NCBI GenBank assembly: GCA_900708905.1 | Contig: CAADRB010000016.1 | Location: 2,160,837 to 2,224,836, forward strand | Direction of reading: 5' to 3' | Length of the DNA stretch: 64,000 nucleotides | DNA from: Hymenolepis diminuta | Lineage: Eukaryota > Platyhelminthes > Cestoda > Cyclophyllidea > Hymenolepididae | Part shown: positions 34,263 through 48,500 of the stretch, in pieces | Position numbering within the stretch: the first letter of the stretch is position 1 | Layout of the letters: every line of letters starts with the position of its first letter | Translations under genes and position numbers: made by a program | The notes under the pieces: generated by a model | What the model was told of the DNA's origin: nothing | The model's input: only the letters and a program-made list of their open reading frames with translations | The model's database searches: none

Positions 34263-37200
34263 GTGATTGCTGTCTGGGCGGTTGGCTTAAGGACAGATCA
34301 TGGTGTAATGAAGTTGGATGTGGTAAGTGCTGAAAATAATGCAAAAATTTCTATTTGAATACTTTTAACTGTGATATTTTAGGGATTTAATAACTATTAG
34401 CAATTTCAGAAATTGTCAGAGAAATTAAAATAATTCTTTCCTCCAAATGTTATTTATTATTGCCCCAAGAAAAGTTCAAAACTTGATGCTGGGACAAAAT
34501 CAATATAGACATCTTTATTGATCAAATGTTAGATCATTTCATATTTTCAAAATTAAACAAATTTGTCTATTTAAACAAGAAAAGCTATAGAAAATATGTT
34601 ATAAACGTTTTCAAATTATTATGTTCATTTGTTTGAAATAAGATATTCATATTCTGGCACTTAGTTTAAACAAAATTTTGTTAATATATGCGAAGTTAAG
34701 GCTAGCGAAAAAGGGGTAAAATGAAGAAGGAAATACAGTCAATAAGGAAGAGATTTTTAATGTTTCCATTAATAGACATAAACAGGAGGAAAAGCACTTG
34801 TATCCGGACAATTTGGTTATGGCCATCTGTTAGCTTCCTTCAAAAGCCATTAGAAAATAGAATAAATTTACAAGTCTTTAAAATTTCATCCTAACTGGTT
34901 AGTGTTTGATCCCTTACAAAATATTTATTCCAACTCATTTACAACTTAGTTTCAAAACGCCATTGATCTCCGACTTCTATCTTTAGGTTGGAGATTTATC
35001 ATCTCAGTTATAAAGAGCCGGTGTCATATCATTTCAGGATTTGACATAAATTTAATTTCCTCCTACTTGGTACAGTTATGTCAGAACATAAAAAATAACC
35101 ACTAAAACATAAAACCACTAGATGGGTGTTCCTCAGTCTTAGCCGGAACTCGTATCTGTGTGCCCGAGATAAAATGAATTCATCGGTTAGAGACTGAAAG
35201 ACTCCCTATCCCGGAGCTGTGAAAAACACTTATTAGGAAATAAACAGAGAATCTATGAAGTACAAATTTTCTTTTGTCATTAGTTATTACTTGATAAGGA
35301 TAATTTCCTTCAAAACCATTCAAGATTGAATAATAATCTATCTAAAAAAGGGGAACTTGAAAGGAGATACCCTTGGAATTCTAATTGCTTATGTTTCGAT
35401 GCTCATCGGTGTTTATTTATTTATCGACTCCACAAGGCGTGCTTGACGGTAGTAATTAAGAAAAGGGTAGCGAAATGTAAATTTTTTCTCAATGGTTTAA
35501 TGATCTGAACAATTGTTTTAAGAATCCCAAATATATGTATGCCTCGATATTTCAATAACTCTCTGGGAACTTTCTTCAGAACTGTTGTCTTTTAAGCTAA
35601 CAATTTCTCGAAGGGGGGTTTTGTTGTTCTAATTGTGTACCGCTAATTAAACTGTCAACATACTCCTCTAAAAAGACAGAGATCTGTCAGAAGATTAGTG
35701 TTTATCAGCAAAAATGCAGTGAAATGGATGGCCAAACCCACTTGTCACTTCCGGTTAGTAAGAGCTCTTCATATAAGTGGCTTTCGCATACCTCTCCGCT
35801 ATACAATTTAAATGTTGTAAGCACGTCCTTTACTGTTCCGATTGGGCATCAACTTAATATACTTTAGAAAATTAATATTTATTGAAATATTAGCTTTTAT
35901 GGCTTCATCCATCTCATGGTGAAGTCTGAAAACGCTCACCTCCAATAAATACCCGATTGAAGGGATCAAATTAAAGCAGTCATACACAAAAATCTCTAAT
36001 TTGTTTCAGAGTAAACAATAAATGGTGCTTTACATCCATCAGTCTCTTCTGCAAAGATTTATAAAGTGTCTAAATTCAAACACAATAAATTAGTAATTTG
36101 GAATCAAACTATTCACAAATTAATCAAAGTTTAAACAATATCACTTCAGCCGCCTCGGACAAATTTAATTAGTTTAAAACGTTTTCTTTTAAACTGTCCA
36201 AAATTAATACATTCAAATTCTCATTTTGGAGACCTAAACGACCTTGAAATAAATCTTTTTAATTAATTTGCAAGGATAAATGCATTTAAATTATTATTGA
36301 CATGCTACAGAGGAAATTGTTTTATTCCTTAGTATTCATTAAAATGCTCCAGGTGCTTGGTGGAGGGATAAATAACAGATGTTGACGTTACAGACATCAG
36401 TTGAGATTAACTGACTGTAAACTATCTCTTGACATTATCGTAGCTTGATTAATGAGAATTTAAAAACAATTTTGAGGCTGAATCATTAAGTGGAAGTTGT
36501 TTTAAATAATTTAGATTAATCGATTGAAAAATCCTATTGTATTTAATAGAACTTGATTAATTTTGAGCGCTCAAATTAAGGCTTTGAGTGTAATTGGGCC
36601 ACAATAAAGTCCCACTCTCAAATACACTGTATTCGTTTAAAAGTACTGATTTACTAGTACGTACTACTCCCTAAAATATAAGTCTGGAAAAGTAATTGTG
36701 CTGTAATATGGATAGTTTGTTTCAAGTGCCACACCTCCTGCGCAATAATGTACCATCAAACATCATTATCTGTGAGTATCATTGAAGCTAAGAGAATTAC
36801 TCAAACGAGCCATGAAATACCTTCTTAAACTCTAAAAAAGCTGTCTATATCAATAAAATTGCTCATAGTTAACTGAAAGAGAAAGGTACCTCTATCTTGA
36901 GAACTTTGATCTCTTTTAAGAGATCTGAGGTATAAATGACCTTAAATGCGCAATTCCTAAAATGAGCTTTAACGCATTTCTCCATTGGACTAATAAAATA
37001 TTTTCAAACCAAATTAATCTTTCACAATTACCGCAAAGTGACGTAAATGATACGAAGTAAAATTAAATCCTAGAACATTTTCTAAGTCAGCAAATGTTTC
37101 CAAAAATAGCCAGCTATAAATTTATTTAATCAAATTGAGGATTTAGTTTGGATTGAAGTAAAAAATGAAAATATTTAATTCATCGGGAAAGTAGGTATCA

Positions 37201-37590
37201 TTTTAGGTAGTTATAACCTCAATTTTTGTCCTTCAATTTGCATGGTAAATAATCTGAGATTTGCAAATTGACCTGATCTGATCTGAATAATATTTTGCCG
37301 TAATGCTTACTACCTGCAATAGGAAATAATTTTTAAGCCAAATTATGATGACGCCTCTTTAGCATCCATTTCACGGTCAATAATAGGGAGATCTGTGTTA
37401 ATTAGTAAGGTTGGTTCGTTCGATGAGAGTCGGTAGGTATCAAATTCCTTATTTATGCCTTGAAAAGCGTGCATGTTAGTTATGCACCTGATCATAAACT
37501 TTTGGAGGCAAGATTAGATAGAGTTTTGGGATCAGAAATTAAACAAGCTCCATAAGGATTTTAAAAAGAGGACATGACATGATATATGTA
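34263..37590. other. AT-rich intergenic sequence
   Basis: No supported gene, RNA or transposon. Confidence 0.5.
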
Positions 37591-37592
37591 CC

Positions 37593-38045
37593 AAGTTGTA
37601 CAGAAGTTCCGTCCAATTTCTGAGCTATGCGTTTAGGGCACGATTACTTCAATTTACCTTGTTAATATTGTGTGCTTATATATGTTAATTAATAAAATAT
37701 TTTTTCTTCTTTCAAATTGTCTGATAATTATCGTTATTAATAACTATTTCTAGCCCTAATGTACACTGCCAATAAAGAGCAAATCAAACATATTTTACCG
37801 TTTTAACTTCATCAAGGCAATACGACAAGCTGAGCAGCAAAAACACTCAGACACTTATGGCAATGATGTTGTGAGTAAAATGACCTGCAGAAGGTGGGTT
37901 TCACCTTCACATTTCAAAAAGGATGACTTCAGCCTGAAGGGCGAATCGAGAGCAGGATGCTCAAAATCTGCTCAATTCTGAGCAATTGCAAGTTGTCATT
38001 GATGAAAAGCCAAGCAGAAGTACTAAAGACAGTAAAATACAAGGA
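37593..38045 (+). mobile_element. mariner fragment A (5' part only)
   Basis: It starts with a degraded inverted repeat (CCAAGTTGTACAGAAGTTCC next to a TA), then the leader and transposase N-terminus seen in the next copy: ATGTACACTGCCAATAAAGA and GACAAGCTGAGCAGCAAAAA. Homology stops around 38045, within the segment after ATTGATGAAAAGCC. The catalytic region is absent. Confidence 0.8.
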
Positions 38046-38073
38046 CCGGTGTTGTGGTTCAGGCAGGGGAATA

Positions 38074-39067
38074 TCAGGTTGTAAGAGAAGTTCTGTCCAA
38101 TTTTGAGCTGTGTGTCTAGGGCACGATCACTTCCATTCAGCTTGTTAGTGTTGTATGCTTATTGATGGCAATTAATAAAATATCATTTCTTCTTTCAGAT
38201 TGTGTGATAATTATCGTTATTAATAACTATTTCTAGCCCTAATGTACACTGCCAATAAAGAGCAAATCAGACATATTTTACCGTTTCAACTTCATCAAGG
38301 CAATACGACAAGCTGAGCAGCAAAAACACTCAAAAATACTAATGGAAATAATGTTGTGAATCAAAAGACCCACAGAAGGTGGTTTTCTGCAGGTGGTTTC
38401 AAAAAGGACGACTTCAGTCTGAAAAGCGAACCGAGAGCAGGTTGCAAGTTGCCATTGACGAAAACCCAACCCACACTAGTAGAGAACTGAGCAAAATCTT
38501 TAACGTAAGTCGCCATATGACCATATAGGGAAATGAAAAGACTCAAAGGCAAAGTCTCAGACGCTGTGAAATGGGTCCCACATGGGAAACGGGATTTGTC
38601 TGAAGTTTGTTGTCAGCAGCTAACTCGTTTGAAAGCAATTAACGGCAGGAAAAACGGCCTTTTTTGATCAATCGAAAAGGGGTGATTCCGCAACATGTCA
38701 GGGCAAGACCCCACACTTCAGGAACAGCCAAAAATCTCGTTAAAGAATTTAGCTGGGAAGTGATGTATCATCCACCATATTCTCCCTATCTTGCACCAAC
38801 CGATTTTCATCTTTTCAGGAGTTTACAGGATCATTGAATGGGACGAAGACTAACTTCAAGAAAAGAGGTGGAACTAAAGCGTATTTCTTCTTTGAGTCCA
38901 AACTGGCTGAATTCTATGAAGAAGGATTGAGAAAGTTTGCGGAAAGATGGAAAGATATAATTAATAAAAATGGTGACTATGTTGAATACGAAATAAACGT
39001 ATTTTTAACAAAATTTTCACTTTTATTCAAATTAAAATAAATGGACAGAAATTCTGTTACATCCTGA
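38074..39067 (+). mobile_element. mariner copy B with both ends, internally deleted
   Basis: The ends are TCAGGTTGTAAGAGAAGTTC at 38074 and its imperfect inverse, closing CATCCTGA at 39067. Each is flanked by TA (38072-38073 and 39068-39069), the mariner target site. At 994 bp it is shorter than a full mariner. The stretch between GATTTGTCTGA and TTGTCAGCAGC near 38605 lacks roughly 290 bases that the copy at 31-32 kb has, including the first catalytic site. It still reads YHPPYSPYLAPTDFHLF with the third Asp, but the second Asp context (DNAR) is mutated. Dead for transposase, but it keeps the ends and could have been moved by an active relative. Confidence 0.88.
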
Positions 39068-39069
39068 TA

Positions 39070-42055
39070 CGTTCATTGATACGCATTAATTTTACATGTT
39101 ATTTGTAAGTTTATAATTTGTGGTATCCATAAACCAACTTTCCCAAATCAGGATTCCAAAAGTTGTGGGTAGACAGAATTGGATCGTGCATTAACAGTCG
39201 AAATATAATGGAAAGGAAGAATAGCAACCACCAAAATAGAGATGCAGACACATGCTGAATGAGGAATGGGGAGAGAGAATGAAATTCGGGGTGTTACATG
39301 AGTGTCTTCATAACACAGGGAAATCTGCTGAGTCATCGCTGATCTGAGCAGAATAGAGTGAACATCGACAGTTAATAGTCTGCAGACTCAATCTTAAAAA
39401 AATAATTAAAAGAAATTTTTAGTGAACAATATTTCAACATTTTTTTCAATAAACTGCTAACAGTGTTTAGTATCAGTGTTAAAATTAAAAATGGAGTAGT
39501 GGCACATAATTTTTAATTTTTTATTTACTGTGAAGAGGTGAAATGGAAAAAAGAAATTTTCAATTCTAAAATTAGGGTTTCGGCATATCTCTTTAATTGA
39601 ACTTTCATTCTTAAAAAACATGTTCTTTAAACATTTTCCAGTTTCAAATTTAATCTTTCAGAACAAATGCGGGTAGATCGAAGACTGTTTTATTTTATAT
39701 TATTGTGTAGTGCAATTTAAATTAATATTAGCAAAGAAAAGGCATTTTCCTCCTTTGAAATCAGTAGAAAGCTTATAAATTTAAGGAGCGGTAAGAGGCT
39801 TATAAATAACAGAATTGCGAAGCCAGACAAATCAGTAAAAATCCTTCTAAAATTAAATTTGTTATTTTTTATCTTTTTATAATGCATCTAGTTTTTTTAT
39901 AATCGGAAGCCCTGAAGTTTTTGAAGATCAAATTTATTATCTGTTCTCCCAATAATATTACTATTTTAATTTGTCTTTTAATTTATCGTATTTTTAACTA
40001 TTTGTTTAATTAGATTACTGATTCAAAAATTTTTTTTATATTGTTTTGTAAATAATTAGTTTTCCTTTAATTCAGCTAATTGCCGATTTTTTAATATTAT
40101 TTAATTAGCTTTAAAACGTTAACTCATAAAACCTTTCTGCTGACTAAGCAATACTGCTGATGCTATCTGCTTTCTCTATGGAAACGTAAATAATTTCACA
40201 TAAATTACCGATCATTGAGAAGCGACTGTTGCGGTCATGTGGTCATAAAAGTCATTTACATAAAGTAACAGAAGTAAAATATCTGATAATGCTGTAACTG
40301 AGCAACGGGCAATCTTCGCTTTTATATTTCCTACTGCCTTGGAATGTTCTCGAACCTTTTGTGGAATTGGAAATCGTTTCTACGAGCAAAATGAGCAGCT
40401 CGAATATCATTAATGCATCGTTTCTGCAAATAATCAATATTGCATTTTTTGAAAATTACCATTTCAATACAACATTTGCTGGCGCACTGAGCATATTTGA
40501 TCTATTTTTGAGATACCAACTTCTAACTAAGAACAATTCAGATGAATTTTTTAATTCATTTGAAAATAAAGAAAAAAAATTGTTACTCGAAAATGAGGCG
40601 TTGACTGATGCATAACTAGGCCATCTCATCCGAAATGCAAGTAGTATTGGATGAATAATGACCAAACTGGGTCACCTTTATCTAAGGCGAAATTTTCAAC
40701 GTTCACTTACCTTCCCAGAAGTCGGACAATGCGTTTCTAACTAATGGACTCCTCCAAGTAGTTCCGTATTGATAATTTCTGGTTCTTTGTTGAATAAATC
40801 TGAGGTCAATTCTCCTCATCTTTTTGGAATAATCCGTGCTTTACCAAGCCCAATTTGCAGGAGCTTATTGGGGTCAAAAGTTAGTAGGAGAATTGTCTGT
40901 TTTAAATTGTATCATCTTATCTCAACTTATTAAATCTCAAATTTTAATGCTTGAATAAAATCTTTTCCTTTAAATTAGAAATATTTATGCCTGAATTTCA
41001 TTCACATCTGCACAATATACAAAATAAAAGAGATTTTTAAATTTTTTTCAGTAAACAACAACACTTTAAATGAAATGGGATTGTGTTTTCTTGAGATATT
41101 TGGAGACAATATGACAAAACTAGGTCTTTCACTTAATTGATTGCTTATCACTCAGAACAGAAGTAGTTTCTATCTATTTGGTTAATATAATTAAGCTTAA
41201 TTAGAAACAAAACATATCTTTTATAAATACGTATTTGTTTAATTTTACAAATTTATTTTAATTTTTTGTTTACTATGAAATATATCAAATTTTTTTAGAA
41301 GTTGGGCAATGGAGCAAATATTAAATCCGACGCATCTTCACTTTTCATAAATATTATTTCGTCGCAGTAAAGCAGATACGCTTTTAATGGAAGCATAAAA
41401 GTAAACATTTATAAATGTGAATGATTATTTTGTGCTTTATTGTAAAAGTTGTAAATTCAAACCATGTAAATTAATAAATGCTAACAATTATCAGTCATTT
41501 TATGGAGGACAAAGGGGGTCAGATGAAAACTGTTTAAATAAGTCAGTTAATGAAAAATTTTTAGCACTCTTAATTAAAATAAATGGGAAAGTTTTGAATG
41601 AGATTTTAAAAGTAACTAATTTTATTAGAAAATCTCGTGATATTAAAGAATAGTTGGGTTATAGGATGTTTATTGTGGTCCAGCAATCATGCATAGGTCA
41701 TGGCTGAACACCCTATCAAATTAATAATTGGCTTAAATTTGAGCACAAACTGGAATGTAGGTCAAATATTCCCCTAACGGAATTTTATATTTGAACTAGA
41801 CGTTGTAATTACTAGTTCATGAGAAAGTAGGTATCACGAAGTGTCCATAAAATTAATAACAAGTGCTAAGTTCAAGTGCTCTAAGTTCAAATTTTTGTGT
41901 GATATATGTTAATAAAAATACCCATTTTAACAAAACAATACTAGGTGGCTCTGGCATTTCTCAAAAATTTTTTTACAAATAATTAATCATTATTTTTCTA
42001 TCTTTTAATTAAATTTTGCGTAAGAATACATTTATACCTACAAGAGAGCAAAAAT
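39070..42055. other. AT-rich intergenic sequence
   Basis: No supported feature. The frames at 40361-40615 and 41417-41653 are AT-driven, with no family motif. Confidence 0.5.
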
Positions 42056-42059
42056 TTGA

Positions 42060-42565
42060 ATCTGTTGTTGTAGTTAGATAACAACCAACGGTTTGCAGTC
42101 AACAAATTACGATGACAATAACAGTGACCAATTCGTAGCTGTTTGCGTAAGAGCCAACAACAATTGTGAAGCAGAACACCAAGAGTTGAGTAGACCAAAC
42201 ATGTATTCAAGGAAGCCACAATGAGTAACAGAGAGAGGGGGAGAAAGAGGGAGAGAAAGAGGGAGAGCAGCGTGCTGGGGAAGAGAGGAGATGAACAGGA
42301 CGTGTAGGAGTCCGCCTGACCTGTGTGTGTCGTCTGGAAAACAAGGGTAGCTTTATATGAGTCACTTGAGTAAGGCCACACCAGAGCATGAGCACAGATA
42401 TGCCTTTTATGTGAAGCTAGGCGGTTATAGAAAAGAGGGGAATTCGATGAACGCGTTTAGACATGTCAGACAGACGAGGGTTATGCGTCATAGGGACATA
42501 AATGAGGTCGCTCCAACTTCGTTGGCGGAAAAACTGAGATATTATCGTGGAGAATGCGAATAAAA
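42060..42565 (-). repeat. Repeat R3 copy 2, possible solo LTR
   Basis: Shares AGCAGAACACCAAG and GAGTAGACCAAAC with copy 1, followed by a purine block (42230-42268) containing the 12-mer GAGAAAGAGGGA twice in tandem. On the minus strand a TATA-like CATATAAAGC lies near 42353, upstream of the pyrimidine tract. The 127-codon minus-strand frame here (41998-42381) is a by-product of that tract and not a credible protein. Confidence 0.45.
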
Positions 42566-42569
42566 GGTA

Positions 42570-45500
42570 ATTCTGGAAAATGCATAGAGGGTTTTCCTTC
42601 ACTGTTTGTTGTATTTTTAGTAATTAAAATATTCTAATTCAGAGATTATTTGATAGAAGAAGGAGCATATATTTTATTAGCTATTTCATATAATTGTGTT
42701 ACAAAGTGAATTCTCTTTTTTTTATTTAAAAAAATGTCCATGTCAGTTGGCTCTTGTAGTTTTTAATAAATCTCTATTTATTGCTATATAAATTAAGATA
42801 TTAATTCGGTAACGCTTAGTGACGATACTGTGAATAAATTATATCTGACCTTAAGATTTCATTGCTTTTATGCATCATAATGAATTAACAAAATATATTA
42901 AATTTATGCAGTTTGCATCTCTAGAACTTTGTTCGGCCCTTAAACACCGTGCATATAACTTTTTAGACCTCCCAAACTATGTAGAAATCTCTCCAGACTG
43001 AATACTATGAAATATTTTATGTTCTGATGCGTCTGAAGAAAGCCGGCCATTTAGCCGGAATATGACCATTTTGGCAGCCAGAAATAGTTAATATTCAGAC
43101 TAGTGGCTGGGGCAATCTTTATGCTAAATATTGAAATCCTACACATTTTGATAGGCGGATTGTTGATGCATTCTATGCTTTCTCTGAGCACACACTGAGT
43201 TGAAAATAAACAGATGTAAAAGTAATTTTACTACTTATTATTATTAATATGAGTCTACAGTAGACTGTTTTTTCACTAATATGAAATGAAGTTGGAAAAA
43301 TTCTATAATACGCCTCATTTTATCGATTGTGGAAATAAAGTGAAGATTTCTGTCATTAAATTAACTGTTTTGAATGAATTAATTTTGGCGAACCTTTTAA
43401 TTTGGGCCAGTAGAACAAAGCTCTAAAGAATTGTTTAAATCATAAAGCTTAATGACCACTATACTATTATATCCAGGGACGTCTAAGTTGCTAATTTTTG
43501 GGAGGCAGAGAGACAAGTCTTTAAGAGTGGAGATTTTATCTTGACAAAGAACATTAAATATACATGTACAAAATGAATGAGTCCTGTTTATCAGGTTGCA
43601 GGATAAATGAGTATATAACATAACCAATAGCCAAACAGTGTTTGTTAGGTGGAGGGAAAGAGTTGTTGGGGTACTGGGAAGAGAAGCATGCGAGCACACA
43701 AATCCAAATGAATGAGGTGTGATAAATCTTAATGCATTAGTCAAAACGAAATAGGGCGAAGAGAGAAGGAATGATTTTAAGTTGAATATGCAAGACTGGG
43801 ATTAATTGGAACCCACTTCAATGCAACGTATGTTCAAATACGTAAAAGATTCATTCTTCTCTACTTGCAAAAAATTTCAAATGATTTAAAATGTCAGCCA
43901 CTTGAATCTCTGTTAAAATTTTCAAATTCAATCACTGTGAAAAAAGAACCCGATGATTTAGTCTAAAGACCCAGTATAAAATTGTCATGTTTGACCGTAA
44001 TCTTTGATCATGAATTCACATTGTGAAATCAAGTATAAGTACTTTTATGCTATATAGGTGTTAGCTTGCACAACATTGCAGACGACTTGAAAAGTTTAGG
44101 GGAAAACAGGTTTCTAAATATTAAAATATACAGTCAATAAGCCCTGGATGTTGAGGTAAAAAGAGACAGAGGATCGTTTATAAATATTTAACATGTGAAT
44201 GATAGAATATGAAATAATGGATAATTTCAAGGTGTGCAATCCCAAATTCTACGGGTGAAACCCACAAATGTTATAAATTCGTAAAAATTAAAAAATTTAT
44301 TCTAAACTCCTCAGAATTGCCAAAACTAATGACCATAAATGAAGATTGAAACTCTTTCTCAGGAGTTAAATGGAATACAAGCAGTTTCCATTTTCAAATA
44401 TAATTGCTATCACTCTTCTCATTACACGTGATATTGTTTCATTAATGTTTCATTAATTATTTTATTTTATTCACAATATATGACAGTCCATGTGAATTTA
44501 AAATTTTACTGACATGAAATAAAAACTGACAAAAGGCAGATATGGCAAATTCTTTCCTAAAATTATATCTTTCTAAATCTGCCAGTTTTCAACTGTTGTC
44601 CATTTCACTATGTTCTGACCTTTATTTTTATTACATATAAGTAATGAGAAATTAAAAATTTACTATTGTAAAGATACATCAATTTTGAATCTTGGATCGC
44701 TAGGACTTTAATTTACAGTAATTCTGACAACTTTTGAAAGTTTATAAAAATTATTTACGATTTACGCTCACGTTAGCGTGACAATCAATTTAGAGCAGGT
44801 GGGCTTGATTTAAAAGTCGCGGTGTAAATCAGCACAGATAAACAAAATTGTAATGAAATCTAATTTAAAATTATAGCTTCTAGGCCCTTTAATGAAAGAA
44901 TATATTGGTGTCTGTTCAAATATAAGATATCATAAAATTCAATTTGCAGAAAAGGTGATATTTAATAGGCATATTTTGATCTCTATCAACTATAAACTTC
45001 TCTCTAAGAATAATCTGCTCAAATTTCGTTGAGTAGAAATATAAATATATCACTGTAAAATACCCCGACTAGTGTCAGAAGAGTCGGCGTTTTAGGACAA
45101 ATATTTGTTCACGAATCACCAAAATTAATTGACTTAAACTGAAGGCCATATTCTTGTCAATAGCTTGTTGTGGAAACAAATACGCTTTCGTTTTATTCAT
45201 TAAATGAGCACTTGACATTTTAACTCCTCTCTTACAACTTTTAACAGATATAAGACGTCGAAATACGTGACGCTGAAAGTCATTAAGAATGAATAATCTC
45301 ATTTGACGGTAAATTTTTCCAATCATTTGTTCCTAATGATTAGAACTATAAATCAATCTTATGATAATAATATATTTGGTGGCTTTAACAATCCATAAGA
45401 GACTCGTCTTATCAGAGGATCGCATTGCATCATGCTGTACGTGACATACCAATGTCCATCCACTTGTTTATAGTACTTAACTACTTAAAGTAAACGAAAT

Positions 45501-48500
45501 CAACAGATTTCCGTAACTGTTTTTGGTTGTATAATTTGCAAATATACATCAGTGTACTATTCAGGCAGAAATTTATAAGCCCTTTCGTAAAAAATTCTAT
45601 CATTCTTTCAAAGAGATTATCCAGTTTTCAAAATTGATAAATATTTTTTACAAAACATCAGGAATATAACTTCCACTTCTTCGAAATGCCGCGTGCTTCT
45701 CTACTCAACTATGTTTTCAATTGTGATCCTGTTCACTATGAGCACTTTGGTTTACTAATCATACATATATACATATAATCGGATATTTGACTGTGCAGTC
45801 TTGTAAATATATCAATTTCGGGTCTCTGACGGCCAGCGTTGAAGTTTTAGTGATTATGACAATTTTGTAACGTTTATTAGAGCCATTAATGATTTATATT
45901 TACATAAAAAGCCCGCTTTCTGCAATAATTTTAGTGTGAAGAATAAGCTAGAGTAGAAAACTCAATTAATGATCATGTAAGCTACTCCAATATATACGTA
46001 AAGAAACTGAATGAAGAATAAATATTAAAAATTATACCTTGTAAGTCCGTTAAGGAGAAGTCGTTGTAACATATACACATTATGGAGTCTTAGTTGATGA
46101 AATACTGATATTCGAATACCTCCCTGCTGGTCTCTACGAATTGATTTAATAATACTAAAAATATGTCTACATGCGATTGGAAGATAAGATTATTCTCATC
46201 TCAGTGGAAAGGCGGACACAATCCTGTAAATAGCTCTAAAGTTTGAGGTGAGGTTTGGTCAGAATTGGTAAAGGAGCCTTCTGTTATAATAATGCACTTT
46301 TACTTGTTTAGAGTGGGATGATTTAAATAAATATTTCTAAAGCGACGTTTAATTCGAAATCAAATTAAATCATCAACGACGTAAATGATACTTTAACTTC
46401 AATTTTATTAACAAGTCCTTTAATTATAGGGTCACAGCACATATAATATCAAATGGGGTTTTATTGGTTTCTATATAACATTTATTGACAAAAGAGTAGT
46501 TGATTGTAATATTAGTTATGAAACTAATTATTTACGCTCTGCTCAAAATGCCATATTAACATTTTTTCTGAAAGTTTTTATTGGTTAGAACATTTAAAAG
46601 AGTTCCATTCCATCCAGGCTTTACTTAGAGTGCATCTGGGTACATGTTTTTATTGATATTTCTAGATTCTACCGACTACTTTAACTTCGTCGGATATAAG
46701 AAGAAAATTCACATTCTGAAACAACAAAGTTTCAAGTATTTAATGATGGCATCAGTTCCATTTTTGGAGTTGATGAGGTATTAACTACCACTGATCGTTA
46801 TGATTATTATTTGCTCTGGGTAAACAGAGGCAAATGAGCTCACCTGACTTAAAAGTTTATCAATCAATCGTCTGTTGCGTGAAGAATTTATGCTGTTGAA
46901 TGTCATGTAATATCACTTTGTCTTCTAAATAATTGGAAGAATAAGATGAATTGATGTGGAAAAACCGATCATCACACAAGACCGGTTCTAGCAGAACATT
47001 TTCTGCAATTCATGAGACGGTTCATGAAATTTGAATTTTGGAACATAAGTTACCCATATTGTCAGTATGTCACAACCCAATTCCAAAAAGTCATATAAAG
47101 TAAGAATTGTTGACTAATTGATATGTCTCCCAATACCTCTTTAATGGACTTCCCTTTATCATTTTTCGAACTTACTGTTAACCAATTTCATTGGATTTTC
47201 ATCAGTAAAAATTATAGAATATTCTGTATTACTGTAGGTAATAGTAATACGCTGCGAGTTGGAGGTAACACATTTCGTCTTCTAATAGTGAAAATATTGG
47301 AGGAATTTCAATGATTTCGTCTTGATTTCAGGAAATTCCTGTTAATTTCATACAGTCAAGACCTTAGCCTAATGGTTACTACTGGTTTGTAACACCAATC
47401 GCTAATTATCAACATTGTCGTGTGCAACGTTGACCAGTGAACATCATTTGTGATACGTGATCATTTCTGATACCAGCATCATTAATTCCGAACAGCTGCC
47501 CCGTTGGCACTTATGTTACAAGACTTTATTATGGCTGGTTGAATTATCGCCTTCATGGCTACTTACCGAAATCAAAATTTCATTATTTTATGATAACCGG
47601 TTAATTTAAATTTGATTACTTGTTAAAACCAAAATGTAACACATTTCCTAATAGTAAATTACAATAAAGTAGATATAATGACAAATAAATGGCATTTATT
47701 TTAACAATAAAACCAAATTTTTATCTGATTAGTTGTTTTATTTCATTGATACAATTTTGTTAGAATTCTTATTTTAATGATTAGCCTCACCCTAATAAAA
47801 ATCTCAATACTCATCTCTCTTGAAATGAATTATCGATTATCTGATTTCTACGTTCCTCATAGATGTGCAATATCATAACTAAGGCAATTATCGATTCAGT
47901 AATTGGCTAATCAGCTAGCCAATTAGCTTTTTTTCAATTCAGTTTACAAAGGCAGAAATATTTTCTTTATATATGGAATTTTGCCTTAAGAAGCGCGGAT
48001 TAGTGGAACAATTAACTCTTATTAAAATCAATTTGTCATTTAGTTTTTACAGAAATGCTTTTGTGTGTAAATCCATCATTCCGTGATGGGACAGAAAAAT
48101 TGCAATTCATACGAATAGATACATCAATGAAATTAATTATAGGTTTCCGGTATGTTCCATTTTGTTTTATTCCATCTCATTGACATTAAAACGTCTAGCA
48201 ACTTTTTACACAATCTCCGTTGAAACGGATGTCGCTGTTATGACACTGACACAGCAAATGAACTTGAAATAAGATGCTTTGAAGAATTATTCGGTAAAAT
48301 TTCAAACGTGATAATTAATTTCACTTTAAATATATGAGAAAAATAATACTTTTCCTTCTTTTTGTTATTCTATTTTAATCCGAATTTGTTAATATTTATT
48401 TGGATTATGAATTTATTCCAATAAAAAAATTATTGCCACGAATGTTAATAAACTAAACAATTATTCTGAAAAATTGAAATAATTTTTAATGTCATATTAT

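Noticed and set aside
40361..40615. 84-codon plus-strand frame
   Set aside because: Rich in Asn, Phe and Leu as expected from AT-rich DNA; no motif, splice or poly(A) support.
41998..42381. 127-codon minus-strand frame
   Set aside because: Its Ser/Leu/Pro-rich content comes from the pyrimidine tract of repeat R3, and it is not shared with the other R3 copies.
43397..43744. 115-codon minus-strand frame
   Set aside because: Pyrimidine-rich, no domain, and CCAAT/TATA-like motifs suggest promoter or LTR sequence instead.
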